DNA of 64,000 nt, taken from assembly GCA_030710605.1 (NCBI GenBank), contig CP092877.1:42950406-43014405 (forward strand), in the 5' to 3' direction. The notes beneath the pieces were generated by a model. That model was not told where the DNA came from and searched no databases. It was given only the letters and a program-made list of their open reading frames with translations. Positions 20,670-31,402 of this stretch are shown piece after piece. The DNA is from Cordylochernes scorpioides (lineage: Eukaryota > Arthropoda > Arachnida > Pseudoscorpiones > Chernetidae). How positions within the stretch are numbered: position 1 is the first letter of the stretch; each line of letters begins with the position of its first letter. A program made the translations under genes and the position numbers.

Positions 20670-21082
20670 CTAGCCGAATGACCCGGGCAACGCCCGTGTT
20701 TTACCCGATTGAATGTTTTGATTCAAATACTATTTGTTACAATTATAAATTGGCGCCTTAAATATATCCCTAATGATAATAGTACTTACATATGTACATA
20801 AGTATGTGTATATATATACACCTTAATAGTACAAAAGCTACATACCTATACTTTCGATATTTGCGGACCTATAATGAGGTATTGTTAACAATAGATTATT
20901 TAAGGAGCGACCCACTCCAACACAATAGTTACAAAAACAACAAAGCGAGTGGGGGGGGGGGGGGCAAAGGTGGCGTGATCGTAGCCAACTAATAGGAGAG
21001 CGGCATACCAAAAAAAAATAATAATAAAGCAAACGGTGACAGAGATGGAAAAAAATTGATGACGCTCGTAACTGTATATAGA
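20670..21082 (-). mobile_element. Short non-autonomous Helitron
   Basis: On minus, the 3' end is the hairpin-forming ACGGGCGTTGCCCGGGT followed by CATTCGGCTAG|T, the CTRR-type Helitron terminus. It matches the end of the larger Helitron at 58769. The proposed 5' end TCTATATAC is at 21074-21082 and matches the first nine bases of that Helitron. The base before it is T instead of the expected A, so the 5' limit is less certain. Inside is a run of at least 15 G (plus strand, about 20949-20964). A copy of the 5' half recurs at 21434-21595. Confidence 0.65.
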
Positions 21083-21089
21083 ATAAGGG

Positions 21090-21430
21090 TACCTAACCAA
21101 TATGTAAATTTAGGGTGGTCAACTCGTTTAAATTTGATATTTTTCTCATTCATCTTAATTCTTTTTTAAATGATCATTCTATATTCTTAAAATATATATT
21201 ACTTTTTTTTACTTATTTACATGTTCATTCCTTATTTACATATATTTCCTTTGTCTACAATATATATATATTTTTTTATAAATTTCTTTTTCTTATAATC
21301 ATCATATATTTTTAGTATTCCCAGCTATCTTTTGCCAATTCATTATTTTTTTCAATGTTGTGTTATCCCTATTATATTCTTCATTTATATACTTTGTAAT
21401 ATTTTTTTTTCCACACACACAAGCATTTAT
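21090..21430. other. Nothing recognised
   Basis: Very AT-rich; the open frame here is low-complexity F/I/L-rich translation. Confidence 0.4.
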
Positions 21431-21433
21431 TAG

Positions 21434-21595
21434 TTACAAAAACAACAAAGCGAGTGGGGGGGCATGATGGGGGGGGGGGGGGCAAAGGTGGCGTGATCGT
21501 AGCCAACTAATAGGAGAGCGGCATACCAAAAAAATAATAATAATAAAGCAAACGGTGACAGAGATGAAAAAGAATTGATGACGATTCTCCTGTTA
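21434..21595. repeat. Partial Helitron copy with G-tracts
   Basis: Repeats 20926-21065 in the same orientation (AGTTACAAAAACAACAAAGC, TGGCGTGATCGTAGCCAACT, AGCAAACGGTGACAGAGATG). It has an extra G-run, so two G-tracts flank CATGAT. Confidence 0.65.
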
Positions 21596-21631
21596 GAAAT
21601 GAATCTAAAAAAAATGAGAAGCAGGGAAAGA

Positions 21632-21844
21632 TGTTGAAAAAATAGGAAGGAGAAGGCCGGGAATCGGCTTTAAAGATAGAAAGTTTTATTAAGTTATGCT
21701 CTAATTTTACATAAAGTTAAAGCACACACAGCTTGCTTTACATACTCCTTCACGACAATGGTAGAAATAATTTATATACATGGCGGTCAACTGGTCAAAA
21801 ACAAGTAAAAGAAGAGTAGAATGTTGAAATTGATTATTCCAACA
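21632..21844 (-). repeat. Copia LTR (3' LTR in element orientation)
   Basis: 213 bp, from TGTTGAAAAAATAGGAAGG to ATTATTCCAACA. It is nearly the same as 28590-28800 apart from an extra CA near 21730 and isolated changes, which suggests a fairly recent insertion. Confidence 0.9.
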
Positions 21845-21858
21845 CCCTCCCTCAATTT

Positions 21859-23096
21859 CTACATTCCCAATCCAGCAACATGTTTATCATACAAGACTCT
21901 TGGCAGACCTTTAGTAAGGATGTCGGCAACATTTTCCTGGGTTGGTGTGTGAACGACCTCGATAAGACCATCGCTGCAAATGCTTCTAATATAATGCCAT
22001 TTGATGTCAATGTGTTTAGTTCTGGCATGATGGACTGGATTTCTCGCCAGCTGTTGAGCGCCCTGGTTATCAGTCTTTAAAACCGTAGGTTCATTCAATA
22101 ATTCACCAAATCCCATCTCATCCAACAGCGCTCTAAGATAGACTGCCTCCTTTCCCGCTTCACAAAGTGCCATGTACTCAGATTCCGTGCTCGAAAGGGC
22201 GACAGTCTGCTGCTTCTTCGATTCCCAAGCTATTGGACCATCTGCTAAGAAGAAAACAAGTCCCGTTTGAGATTTTCTATCCGCGAGGTTTCCACCCCAA
22301 TCAGCGTCGACACAACCATAAAGGGTCTCATTAGTTTTCTTGTAAGTTATTTTCAAACATAAAGTGCCCTTTAGATAGCGGAGGACACGCTTGGCCGCAT
22401 TCCAGTGCTGTCTCCTAGGATCATTGCTGAACTGTCCCAAAACACTAACCGCATAGGCTATATCAGGCCTTGTCGACACTGAAAGATATATTAACGATCC
22501 AATCAGTGATTGGTATTCTACCTTTTTTACTGGCTCATTCTCACCCTCTATAGATGAAATCTTTGTTAACTTGGAGTTCGAGTCCATGGGTGTAGAAATC
22601 GGCTTGGCCTCCTTCATTCTATATTTCGCCAGAAGTTCTTCAATATATTTCTCTTGATCTATGGATATTGAGCCATCCTTTTCCCTTTGTATTCTTATAC
22701 CCAAACAATAATTTATCTTTCCAAGATCTTTTATTTTGAATATCTTCTTCATACTTTCTTTAAAGGATATCAACGTGTCTTTTCTTTCAGCTGCAATTAT
22801 CAAATCATCAACATAGATTGCCACCAGAAGAATGCCTTCATGATGTTTGATGTAGACACAGTTGTCAGATTGAATTGGCTTCAGTCCCAAATATTTTAAT
22901 TCAGTGTCAAGCTTTTCATGCCAAACTATTCCAGCTTGTTTTAACCCATAAATGGCCTTCTTGAGTCGACATACCTTCTCTGGATATTTTCTTGATACAA
23001 AGTTCTCTGGCTGTGCCATATAAACTTCTTCCTTAATTTCTCCGTTCAAGTAAGCAGATTGAACATCCATTTGGTGGACTATCAAGTTGTATTCTA
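21859..23096 (-). pseudogene. Copia pol, reverse transcriptase 3' part and RNase H
   Basis: On minus, the frame resumes after the inserted LTR element at EYNLIVHQMDVQSAYLNG and continues with YGLKQAGIVWHEKL, the catalytic YVDD in LLVAIYVDDLII, GSLIYLSVSTRPDIAYAV, and RNase H motifs VDADWGGN, SSTESEYMAL and KTDNQGAQQLARNP with HARTKHIDIKWHYIR. It ends at a stop at 21859, just inside the LTR. Residues encoded before 23102 in the same open frame come from the inserted LTR and are artefactual. No other stop is present. Confidence 0.92.
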
Positions 23097-23101
23097 CAGC
23101 C

Positions 23102-23430
23102 TGAGATAAGAGGCAGCTAGCGGGCGACGTCCCACGCCCGTGCATCCCACGTGACCGCCGCCGCCGCGCATGCGCGCCGACCGTGACGTCGCCACCAGGG
23201 GCTGCGCGCGCAGTTTTCGAACACCGCCTGATGTCAGCCGGCTTGCTTACCGCGCGTCTCTACAACCTACGGCGTTTCCTTCCATTATATAATACTCTAG
23301 GCGCTGGTGGAGTAAAAACTGTGCTCCATCTGCCTCTTATAATTGTATGTAATTTTTGGACTTATTAAAATAAATTATTAATTGATAGTTCTCACTGCAG
23401 CTCGAACCTTTACCCTAACGCGGTAGAACA
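23102..23430 (+). repeat. 5' LTR of the KH-bearing element
   Basis: 329 bp, TGAGATAAGAGGC to GCGGTAGAACA. It contains a GC-rich promoter-like first half with CCGCCGCCGCGCATGCGCG, a TATATAATA box near 23286-23294, and ATTAAAATAAATT, which may serve polyadenylation. Confidence 0.93.
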
Positions 23431-23500
23431 TGGCGCAGTCGACATTCGGTTAATTATAGCCGTTTTTTAAGTGACAGCTCAGTGACAATTAGTAATCAAG

Positions 23501-25579
23501 ATGCCCTCAAGAAGGAATCGCCGACCATCCCAAACCCCTCCAGAGAACCCTGCCTCGCCGACCAGCACCGACATCCTCAGTTCCATAGCCGCACTGTTGC
23601 AGCAGATGGCTACTCGGAATCCGACACCGACAGTCCCATTAGGAGCTCCTCCTCACCACGCCACAAAAATCATCCAGCTTCCTAAACTGGCTTCCCCGGA
23701 GGAGTTAACGATGTCTTTTTTCCGCGATTGGAAACAACGTTGGAACGACTACGTGGACGCCCAACAAGTAGCCACCTTCCCGCTATCCACACAGCAAGCG
23801 ACTTTGCGTGCCGCCCTCCATTCCGAATGGACCATCCTTTGGCAATCAGGCCGCCTTCATATTTCTACCACCACCACCCTCGATGAAGCCGTGAATGCTC
23901 TTGAGGCCTACCTACGCAAGAAGCGAAACCCCCTCCTTGATCGGCAAGATTTTCATCGTAGGGACCAACAAACCGGAGAATCGGTGGATCGCTACTTCGC
24001 AGCCCTTAAAGCTCTTGATGACTCGTGTGCACATGAGCTGGATTTTAAGTGCAGCACATGCGGCGACCCGTGTATTACAATATGCACAAAAAGAGCTTGT
24101 GGGAAAACGTTTGCCCTTGCTGGTTATCAACAGCAACTCCGTATCCGTGACAGGTTAATATGTGGCCTGTTTGATAAAGAACTCCAACGAAAAGTACTGG
24201 CGGAGCAGTACAATTCCGACCTCTCACTGGACCGAGTCCTCTCAATTTGTCTCGCACATGAGAGTGCTACCGCCGTGGGCGCGACTCTTTCACCCTCCCC
24301 AACCACCTCCCCCGAAGCCTTCAGTGCAACCAGACGTGCACCATCAACCTACAAGCATCAACAAGCCAGCTCGTCTGAAACCTCACCTAAGGCCAACCGT
24401 TTCTTTCAGAAACCCTATGATCCTAACGACCCCTGCTCCGGATGTGGGGCTAACCCAAGACACCGCCGTGACCAGTGCCCAGCAAAAGACATAGAGTGTA
24501 ACAAATGCGGCATCACCGGGCATTACGGAAGGGTTTGCCGACAACTGAAACGGAAACCCACAACCAAACCTAATATCCCGCCACCTGCAACCAGAAACGA
24601 TCAGTCCCAACCAGGACCCTCAAACACAGTTGTTGCAGCTGGAGTACGCAACGAACTCATAACCATTCCGACCGATATCAACCATAAGTTACACCAAATC
24701 CGTTGGCTGGCGGACCCGGGGTCAGATCTGGATCTAATCCCAGAATCAGAATTCCTGTTACTGGATGAGCAGACCCGATCAGCACTCAACCCGAAGAACG
24801 TCCCTTGCGTAGGAGCCAACGGCATCAGCTTAAGTCCTTGTGGATCGTTCGTCGCGGCACTGCATCTCAACGGGAAAACATACAGTACTACCGTTGGAGT
24901 CTGCAAGCACCTGAACGCCCCTCTCTTGAGCAAGAGCGGATGCAAAGCCTTAGGACTTCTGCCGGATAACTGGCCCCATTCAATGATCGTCAATGCCATA
25001 ACCAAAAAAGGCTCATCACAAGTCACTATACCAAATGATCTCGCCGGTGCCATCATTGGGAAAGGTGGTCAACGCATCAGGAAGATCCGGCGCGAGTCTG
25101 GTGCGGGGATCACCATAGATGAGTCTCAACCTGGTAGCAATGAACGGGTCATCACCATCTCTGGCACGCCCCAGCAGATCCAGATGGCCCAGTACCTCTT
25201 GCAGCAAAATGTAAGAGAACATTCCTTCCGGAAGCGATACAATCGCAACGCCAAGCCACTCTCACATTTGGAAGTGGGAGCAATAGTCCTTGTCCAGGAT
25301 CACCGCACAAAACATTGGACCCTCCTTGCTGAGGTTCTCGAACAACTTCCACGCGGTCGCAGCTACCTCATCCGGACCGACGCCGGACGCCTTCTTCGCC
25401 GTAATCGCAGATTCTTACGACCTTTCGTGCCTCCACCGTACACCACCCCACCCAACTCAGCTCAACATCAGCAGACCTTATCCCCTCGAACCCGAGAACC
25501 GAACCCGCGTTATAGCAACTACGTTGGATCGGTCCCAAGTCCCAATCTCCAGGGGGGGCATGAGATAAGAGGCAGCTAG
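23501..25579 (+). CDS. Gag - zinc knuckles - protease-like - KH - integrase tail fusion protein
   Basis: Intact 692-residue ORF. Residues ~60-280 resemble a Ty3-type Gag ([46 protein letters not shown]). Knuckle 1 is C312-C315-H321-C326 (CX2CX5HX4C) and knuckle 2 is C333-C336-H341-C346. A retropepsin-like segment [12 protein letters not shown] follows, with D405 but DPG in place of D(T/S)G, so activity is doubtful. Residues ~506-572 form a type I KH domain with the RNA-gripping loop GKGG at 520-523, very close in pattern to the third KH domain of hnRNP K. Residues ~577-642 match the C-terminal tail of Ty3-type integrases ([10 protein letters not shown]). The stop lies in the right LTR. The KH domain occupies the place where RT/RH/IN core would be. 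Confidence 0.92.
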   Translation: MPSRRNRRPSQTPPENPASPTSTDILSSIAALLQQMATRNPTPTVPLGAPPHHATKIIQLPKLASPEELTMSFFRDWKQRWNDYVDAQQVATFPLSTQQATLRAALHSEWTILWQSGRLHISTTTTLDEAVNALEAYLRKKRNPLLDRQDFHRRDQQTGESVDRYFAALKALDDSCAHELDFKCSTCGDPCITICTKRACGKTFALAGYQQQLRIRDRLICGLFDKELQRKVLAEQYNSDLSLDRVLSICLAHESATAVGATLSPSPTTSPEAFSATRRAPSTYKHQQASSSETSPKANRFFQKPYDPNDPCSGCGANPRHRRDQCPAKDIECNKCGITGHYGRVCRQLKRKPTTKPNIPPPATRNDQSQPGPSNTVVAAGVRNELITIPTDINHKLHQIRWLADPGSDLDLIPESEFLLLDEQTRSALNPKNVPCVGANGISLSPCGSFVAALHLNGKTYSTTVGVCKHLNAPLLSKSGCKALGLLPDNWPHSMIVNAITKKGSSQVTIPNDLAGAIIGKGGQRIRKIRRESGAGITIDESQPGSNERVITISGTPQQIQMAQYLLQQNVREHSFRKRYNRNAKPLSHLEVGAIVLVQDHRTKHWTLLAEVLEQLPRGRSYLIRTDAGRLLRRNRRFLRPFVPPPYTTPPNSAQHQQTLSPRTREPNPRYSNYVGSVPSPNLQGGHEIRGS
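25016..25216 (+). other. hnRNP K-type KH domain segment within the LTR element ORF
   Basis: Encodes the alpha/beta pattern of a KH domain: [54 protein letters not shown]. The hydrophobic positions and the GXXG loop are kept, so RNA or ssDNA binding is plausible. No intron is present, consistent with capture from mRNA (inference). Confidence 0.88.
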
Positions 25580-25889
25580 CGGGCGACGTCCCACGCCCGT
25601 GCATCCCACGTGACCGCCGCCGCCGCGCATGCGCGCCGACCGTGACGTCGCCACCAGGGGCTGCGCGCGCAGTTTTCGAACACCGCCTGATGTCAGCCGG
25701 CTTGCTTACCGCGCGTCTCTACAACCTACGGCGTTTCCTTCCATTATATAATACTCTAGGCGCTGGTGGAGTAAAAACTGTGCTCCATCTGCCTCTTATA
25801 ATTGTATGTAATTTTTGGACTTATTAAAATAAATTATTAATTGATAGTTCTCACTGCAGCTCGAACCTTTACCCTAACGCGGTAGAACA
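25561..25889 (+). repeat. 3' LTR of the KH-bearing element
   Basis: Same 329 bp as 23102-23430, with no difference seen by eye. The ORF ends in its first bases. The right flank CAGCC repeats the left flank. Confidence 0.93.
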
Positions 25890-25894
25890 CAGCC

Positions 25895-27561
25895 AAAGCG
25901 AAAAATACTCGAATTTTACTTTGGCGCACTACTGGAGCAAATGTTTCTTCGTAGTCGATTCCGTACTGCTGTGAAAACCCCTTTGCTACAAGACGAGCCT
26001 TATGGGGCTCAAGAGAACCATCACTACTGTACTTTCTTTTGAATACCCATTTGCTTCCAATTACGTTTTGGCCCTTAGGGGGATCAACCAGTTCCCAAGT
26101 TTTGTTTTCAATCAATGAATCAAACTCCTCCTTCATTGCTTTCCTCCAAAAATAAGAATCTTTTCCAGACAGCGCTTCCTCTGCGTCTTTTGGATCTGGG
26201 GAGTACTTCACTTCTGAAAATTCTTGCGTGGATAAATTTGCCGTAGGATATTCCTTTCTTGGTCGGCCAGGTTTTCCCGTTCTAATATACCTTGGTCTTC
26301 CTCTTCCTCTCTGCGAGATGACTTCCATTGTTTCTGATGGTTCGCCTAAAAACTCCGAATCAGTTCCGGGCAAAGTGTTTTCATCATCCTGAAGACTTTC
26401 CTCCTCCAATGATGTATCATCCTTTTTCTGTGGTATAGCTTCAATTTGCACCACGTCATTCCTTAAGGTAGAATTTTCAGATTCAAGGAAACGTACATCT
26501 CGACTTTTTATCATCATGCCTGTTCCAGGCTTCCATAATCTGTACGCCTTTGATTCGGGAGAATAGCCAACCAGTCGGTATTCTTCACTACGAGGAGCGA
26601 ATTTTCCTCTTCTCGGACGGTTGTCAACAGCGAAACATTTACATCCTATCATTCTTAAATGAGAAACGGTTGGTTTTCTTCCTGTAAATATTTCATACGG
26701 AGTTCGACTTTCATTTGTTCTTGGGCATCTGTTTCCAATGTATGTAGATGTGTGCACAAGCTCAGCCCAAAGTGGATCTGGGAGGTTCGCTTGAATTATG
26801 AAACATCTAGTCATTTCTACCAGAGTTCTGTTCGCTCTTTCAGCAACTCCATTTTGTTGCGGAGAATATTCAACTGAGAGCTGATGTCTAATTCCTTCCT
26901 CCAATAAATATTCTTTAAAATCTGAACTCAAATACTCTGCGGCATTGTCACTTCTGATTGCTTTAATTTTCTTGCCAGTTTGTTTCTCAGCAAATCTTTT
27001 AAAGACTTTAAATCCTTTGAAAACTTCATTTTTTCGTTTCATAACAAAAGTGAATATCATTCGTGAGAAATCGTCAATAAAGGTTGCGAAGTACAATGCA
27101 CCGCCATATGACTTTGTTCTCATCGGTCCACATATGTCAGAATGAATAAGTTGCAGTGGCTCTGTTGACTTTGTTAGAGAGACTTCTGGGAATGGTAATC
27201 GAGTCTGTTTACCCCTAATACAAGTTTCACAACTTGTTATACTTTTAAATTCACCCTTGGGTAATCCATTGACTAAATTCTCTCTCTGCAATTTCTTAAG
27301 GTCATCAAAATTAAGATGACCAAATCTATTATGCCAAATTTCACTGCTATTTCTGTCTATACACATGCTGGTAAATTGTGTTTTTGCATATTTAGTTTGA
27401 CGCAATATGTAAAGTCCGTTTCTTTTGTAAGCTTCTATGCAAATTTTCCTCAATGGATTCACAATTTCCGCTTTTCCTCTCATAAATTTTACAAAGAATG
27501 ATTTTTCTGTGCAGGTGCTGACTGAAATCAAATTTCCCTTCAGTCCTGGGACAAACAACAC
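25895..27561 (-). pseudogene. Copia pol, integrase and start of reverse transcriptase
   Basis: On minus: VLFVPGLKGNLISVS, the zinc-binding HNRFGHLNFDDLKKL with CETCIRG, and the integrase catalytic residues in LIHSDICGPM, AIRSDNAAEY and SPQQNGVAERANRTL. The GKxx-type linker, a proline/acid-rich spacer and the RT entry (WKLVD-like ENKTWELVDPPKG, ARLVAKGFSQQYGIDYEETF APVV) follow. It stops where the KH-bearing element is inserted (25890). It starts one frame away from gag-protease: the reading frame breaks in a T/A-rich run near 27565-27575, compatible with a single-base loss. Confidence 0.92.
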
Positions 27562-28544
27562 ATTTCTAATTTTAATAAAAATGGTTCACCATGTTCGAAA
27601 ACCTCCAATTCTACCGTTCCTGTACCTAAAGCTTCTATGCTTTGGTCGTTCGCTAATTTAACGGCTATTGGCTTTGTTTCTCTTAAATTTGAAAATGCTG
27701 TTCTTAAGCAGCACATGTGTGCAGTTGCACCGCTATCCAGGCACCACTCGTCAACCTCAAGAATATTTTCATCTCTAATTCCTAGAGAAGCAGCCATTCG
27801 CTTATTGTTTCTTTTAGAGTTCCTTTTTGACCAGCAGTCAGCCGCTTTGTGGCCTTTCTTGCCACAGTAATGGCAGTTAAATTTGAACTCCTTCCGATTT
27901 GGTGGTTTAGTGGAATTGGTAGTTTTTCTTTCTGGATTTCCAAAAAAGGCATTTTGTTCTCCAGACGAAGTTCCCTCTATTTCACGTTGTCTTTGATCTT
28001 CTTCTATAATCTTCACCTTTAAAGTTTCAAGTTTTGGGAGCTCATCTCTGGTTTCTATTGCAGTTCTGAATCCTTCGTACGATTCTGGAAGACTACACAA
28101 CAAGAGTATAACTAAAAAGTCTTCGGGTACTTGAGCCCCAATTTCACCTAGATTATCTACCAATGAAGTAAATTTACTAAGGTAATCTTTCAAATCATCA
28201 TTAGGCCTCATTTTTATCTGTATTAGCCTTTTGGTCAGGGAAACTCTCGTCGCAGGTCCTTTAGGTCGATAAACTTCTTCTATCTTTTTCCAGGCCTCCT
28301 CGGCAGTCTTGCAGTTCTTAACATGTATTAGTTCTGATGGATTCAAGCTCAATACAATTGTAGCAAGAGCCTTCTGATCCTTGTTTTGCCAATTAGTAAA
28401 CTCTTGGTTACCGGGTTCAGGTTTGATATTGGCTTCATTAACATAATTCCACTGATCAGAGTGAACAAGAATCATTTGCATTTGAAGCCTCCATGTCTCA
28501 AAGTTTTGCTTATTCAACTTCTCAATTTGATATAGACTGGACAT
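27540..28544 (-). pseudogene. Copia gag and protease
   Basis: 334-residue frame on minus beginning MSSLYQIEKLNKQNFETW. The UBN2-type Copia gag covers residues ~1-190. The zinc knuckle is CHYCGKKGHKAADC (C224, C227, H232, C237). The protease motif is DSGA at 270-273 in WCLDSGATAHM. The frame runs out near 27540, where a one-base shift moves the protein into the integrase frame. Copia normally uses one continuous frame, so this is probably a lesion or an assembly error and not programmed shifting. Confidence 0.9.
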
Positions 28545-28589
28545 GCTTGATTCTTAATTTCTTAGGCAATCAGTTCTGGGCCCATAACC

Positions 28590-28800
28590 TGTGGAAAAAA
28601 TAGGAAGGAGAAGGCCGGGAATCGGCTTTAAAGATAGAAAGTTTTATTAAGTTATGCTCTAATTTTACATAAAGTTAAAGCACACAGCTTGCTTTACATA
28701 CTCCTTCACGACAATGGTAGAAATAATTTATATACATGGCGGTCAACTGGTCAAAAACAAATAAAAGAAGAGTAGAATGTTGAAATTGATTATTCCAACA
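28590..28800 (-). repeat. Copia LTR (5' LTR in element orientation)
   Basis: 211 bp, TGTGGAAAAAATAGG to TATTCCAACA, partner of 21632-21844. The primer-binding site lies immediately to its left on this map. Confidence 0.9.
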
Positions 28801-28879
28801 AAATAAATTGAATCCTCGCTCAAAAAAAGAGAAAAAGAAGAAAATGAAAGAATATCTATGTACAAAAGTTGACTATATA

Positions 28880-30202
28880 CGAGGTGTGTTCAAAAAGTAT
28901 CGCGACCTTTGAATTTTCGCGGGTTACGTATATTCGAATTTCGATCTTTTTGTGGCTTTATGTTGGTACTCATGTCTCTCACTTATGCCGACAAGCTCGG
29001 CCATTTTGAATGTTCACTTAATTGTTGACAGCTGCTTTGCTTGCAGGTGTTTTGGATCGTCTTCGATTTTTACCTATTAAAAAAAATGGATCAAAGAACC
29101 TGTATCAAATTTTGTGTGAAAAACGAAATTAAGTGCGCGGATGCATTCCGAATGTTGACTGTGGCATACGGAGAAGCTACTTTGGACCGAAGCAACGTTT
29201 ATCGGGGGTACAAAATGTTCTCAGAAGGCCGAGAAGATGTGAACGACGAAGAGCGTGCCGGACGCCCGAGCACTTCAACAACAGACGAAAAAATTAATGA
29301 AGTGGAGAAAATGATATTGGCCAATCGTCGAATCACCGTTAGAGAAGTTGCTGAGGACCTAAACATATCGATTGGCTCGTGCCATTCGATTTTTATCAAT
29401 GATTTGGGCATGAGACGGGTCGCCGCGAAATTCGTACCAAAATTGCTCAATTGCGACCAAAAACAGCATCGCATGAACATTGCTAATGAGATGTTGGACT
29501 CTGTCCGCGACGACCCAAATTTGCTCCAGAGGGTCATAACTGGTAAAGAAGCGTGGGTTTATGGTTATGACGTGGAAACCAAAGCTCAATGATCTCAATG
29601 GAAGCTGCCGCACGAACCAAGACCGAAAAAAAGCGCGCCAAGTTCGGTCGAATGTGAAAGTTTTGCTGACAGTTTTCTTCGATTGCAGGGGCGTAGTGCA
29701 TCATGAGTTCTTGCCACAGGGTATAACGGTCAATAAGGAATATTACCTGCAAGTTATGCGCAATTTGCGCGAAGCAATCCGCCAGAAACGCCCGTATTTG
29801 TGGAAGAACAAAAATTGGCTTTTGCACCACGATAATGCCCCTGCTCACACATCGTTGCTTGTGCGCGACTTTTTGGCCAAAAACAACACACTAATGATGC
29901 CGCAGCCACCGTATTCCCCAGATCTGGCTCCCTGTGACTTTTTCTTGTTCCCTAAACTGAAGAGGCCCATGAAAGGACGACGTAACGCTACGCTTGACGT
30001 GATAAAGACGGCATCGAAGGAGGAGCTGAAAAAGATGAAAAAAAATGTTTTTTTGAAGTGCTTCGAAGATTGGAAAAACCGTTGGCACAAGTGTATAATA
30101 ACTCATGGGGATTACTTTGAAGGGGACAAAATAGGTATTCATGAATAAATAAATAATTTTTGAAAAAACACAAAGGTCGCGATACTTTTTGAACACACCT
30201 CG
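28880..30202 (+). mobile_element. mariner element, copy 1
   Basis: Perfect terminal inverted repeats of about 32 bp starting CGAGGTGTGTTCAAAAAGTA, flanked by TA on both sides (28878-28879, 30203-30204). Full length, 1323 bp, with a transposase gene that is broken. A second, deleted copy of the same family is at 61232-62385. Confidence 0.95.
29086..30148 (+). pseudogene. mariner transposase, inactivated
   Basis: The start MDQRTCIKFCVKNEI opens the paired helix-turn-helix region (VREVAEDLNISIGSCHSIF), continuing to KFVPKLLNCDQKQHRMNIA. The first catalytic aspartate position reads GKEAWVYGYD, i.e. D changed to K. TGA follows at about 29590, then a frameshift in the A-run near 29627. After that a second frame carries HHDNAPAHTSLLV and YSPDLAPCDFFLFP, the last two aspartates of the DD34D triad. 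RGYKM replaces the usual QWYKM. The protein is dead by at least three lesions. Confidence 0.93.
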
Positions 30203-30204
30203 TA

Positions 30205-30385
30205 TATCGTTTTTCCTGCATAGAACACAGTGAAGAAGTAGACTATTGAATGAATGATTGTATCTTGTGAAGAAAAAAAAAACATTTCTACACAGTTCAG
30301 TTACTTTGTTTTACTTTTTTAATTATTATGCATTTTATTTTCCTTCATTTTTATTATAATGTGTTATTTTTCTCATTCATTTTCG
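30205..30385. other. Nothing recognised before the gap
   Basis: Short AT-rich flank between mariner and the run of N. Confidence 0.4.
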
Positions 30386-30485
30386 NNNNNNNNNNNNNNN
30401 NNNNNNNNNNNNNNNNNNNNNNNNNNNNNNNNNNNNNNNNNNNNNNNNNNNNNNNNNNNNNNNNNNNNNNNNNNNNNNNNNNNNN
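30386..30485. other. Assembly gap (100 N)
   Basis: Exactly 100 N, a conventional scaffold gap of unknown true size. It truncates the gag fragment on its right side. Confidence 0.99.
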
Positions 30486-30754
30486 TTAAGCAAGCGCGCC
30501 TTTGAATCAGCAAATTTTGTTTTACTCTCACTTGAAACGATATCCCAAATATTTTCAACATATTTTGGGTCTAACTGGGACACTAAATAATTAAACTTGG
30601 TTTCCTCTGTAGTAATATTATTTATTTTAAACTGGGCTTCTACTTGAAAAAACCAAATTTCAGGCCTATCGGTCCAAAAAGGGGGTATTTTAATGCTAAC
30701 TCTATGTATTTCAGAATTAGGGTTAGAACTAACAGCTTCATTTTTCTCCACCAT
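30486..30754 (-). pseudogene. Ty3/Gypsy-type gag N-terminal fragment
   Basis: From MVEKNEAVS (start at 30752-30754) the minus frame reads KIPPFWTDRPEIWFFQVEAQ then FKINNITTEETKFNYLVSQL and DPKYVENIWDIVSS. This is the common opening of Ty3-type Gag in invertebrates. The frame is open until the N gap, so the rest of the element may be lost in the gap or have been deleted. ATTGGTGAGCCG (about 30796-30807, minus) is a possible primer-binding site. Confidence 0.8.
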
Positions 30755-30759
30755 CTTGA

Positions 30760-31400
30760 ATAAAATTAAAATGATAAAATAGTAATAAAATCGGCTCACC
30801 AATTGTAGGTGCGGCTGCAGGCGTGTTACAATATATTTATAATTTGAGAATTAATTCCTAAATCACATTAAATTCAGCTAGTAATTTTATTATCGTTTTT
30901 ATACGTGCGTGTTCTTTGTTTACAACAATAACATGAGAATTGATGATGATAATATATTTACAATTAAGCTGTTGTTTTTTATTTTGGTTATTACAATTAT
31001 TGATTTAAAATAATAAGAAATAAAATTATATGAAATAAAATAATATGATTTAAAATTATAAGAAATAAAATGATATGATTCCCTACAGTTATACTCGGTA
31101 CATATAGTAAAGTTTGTTATCAATTGTTTTAAATCTCTTGGAGATAGATTAAAAAATACCATATGTTTCTGGAAATGAGTTCCTTTTTTTCATTTTATTA
31201 ACGTAGCCTCAAGCTTTCGGGAATCTCTGCCCTTCTACAGGAAAACATAAATAAACGAATAAAACGCTGCCTGATGCAAAACTATCATAAAAATCTATGA
31301 TACGTTATTAAAATAAAAATAAACTAATTTCCAGAAACTTGTGTAATTGTTTAAAACTTTGTTATAATGTATAATTTATAATACAATATAATACGGCTTA
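30760..31400. other. Possible LTR remnant and a half fold-back
   Basis: AT-rich. CTCAAGCTTTCGGGAATC and CCCTTCTACAGGAAAAC at 31208-31246 match one arm of the CTTCTACAGG fold-back family; the other arm is not apparent. A cluster of ATGATTTAAAATTATAAG-like repeats lies at 31005-31080. Confidence 0.45.
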
Positions 31401-31402
31401 TG

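Larger units (their letters stand above)
23102..25889 (+). mobile_element. Young non-autonomous Ty3-like LTR element with KH domain
   Basis: The two 329-bp LTRs (23102-23430, 25561-25889) appear identical. A perfect 5-bp target duplication CAGCC flanks them (23097-23101, 25890-25894). The primer-binding site starts TGGCGCAGTCGAC directly after the left LTR, and a purine tract AGGGGGGG precedes the right one. The only ORF is a 692-codon fusion. RT, RNase H and the integrase core are absent, so it needs enzymes in trans. It is inserted antisense in the Copia RT. The GC-rich LTR contrasts with its AT-rich surroundings; a diverged relative lies at 47905-48060. Confidence 0.94.
21632..28800 (-). 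mobile_element. Copia LTR retrotransposon (4.4 kb without insert)
   Basis: Direct repeats at 21632-21844 and 28590-28800 begin TGTTG/TGTGG and end CCAACA; they differ by a 2-bp indel and a few substitutions. Flanking pentamers AAAGA and AAATA may be a mutated target duplication. Coding order on minus is gag-PR, IN, RT-RNase H, the Copia order. The primer-binding site GGTTATGGGCCCAG follows the right-hand LTR (28573-28589). A 2.8-kb LTR element has inserted into the RT, and there is one frameshift, so this copy is dead but otherwise well preserved. Confidence 0.93.

Noticed and set aside
23097..23145. Start [13 protein letters not shown] of the long minus frame over the Copia RT
   Set aside because: It is antisense LTR sequence fused by chance to the RT frame, and occurs identically at the other LTR.
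23183..23368. 61-codon ORF in each LTR (23183-23368 and 25642-25827)
   Set aside because: Present only because the LTR is duplicated; no domain, and it overlaps promoter and polyA signals.
25837..25894. Open frame of the Copia integrase continuing into the LTR (residues FYRVRVKVRAAVRTIN)
   Set aside because: These codons come from the inserted LTR; the Copia frame truly ends at the insertion point.
27545..27585. Programmed frameshift between Copia gag-PR and integrase
   Set aside because: Copia uses one continuous frame; the break lies in a homopolymer-rich run and fits a simple one-base loss. No slippery site plus pseudoknot seen.
29845..30221. Several minus ORFs over the mariner
   Set aside because: Shadows of the plus-strand transposase.
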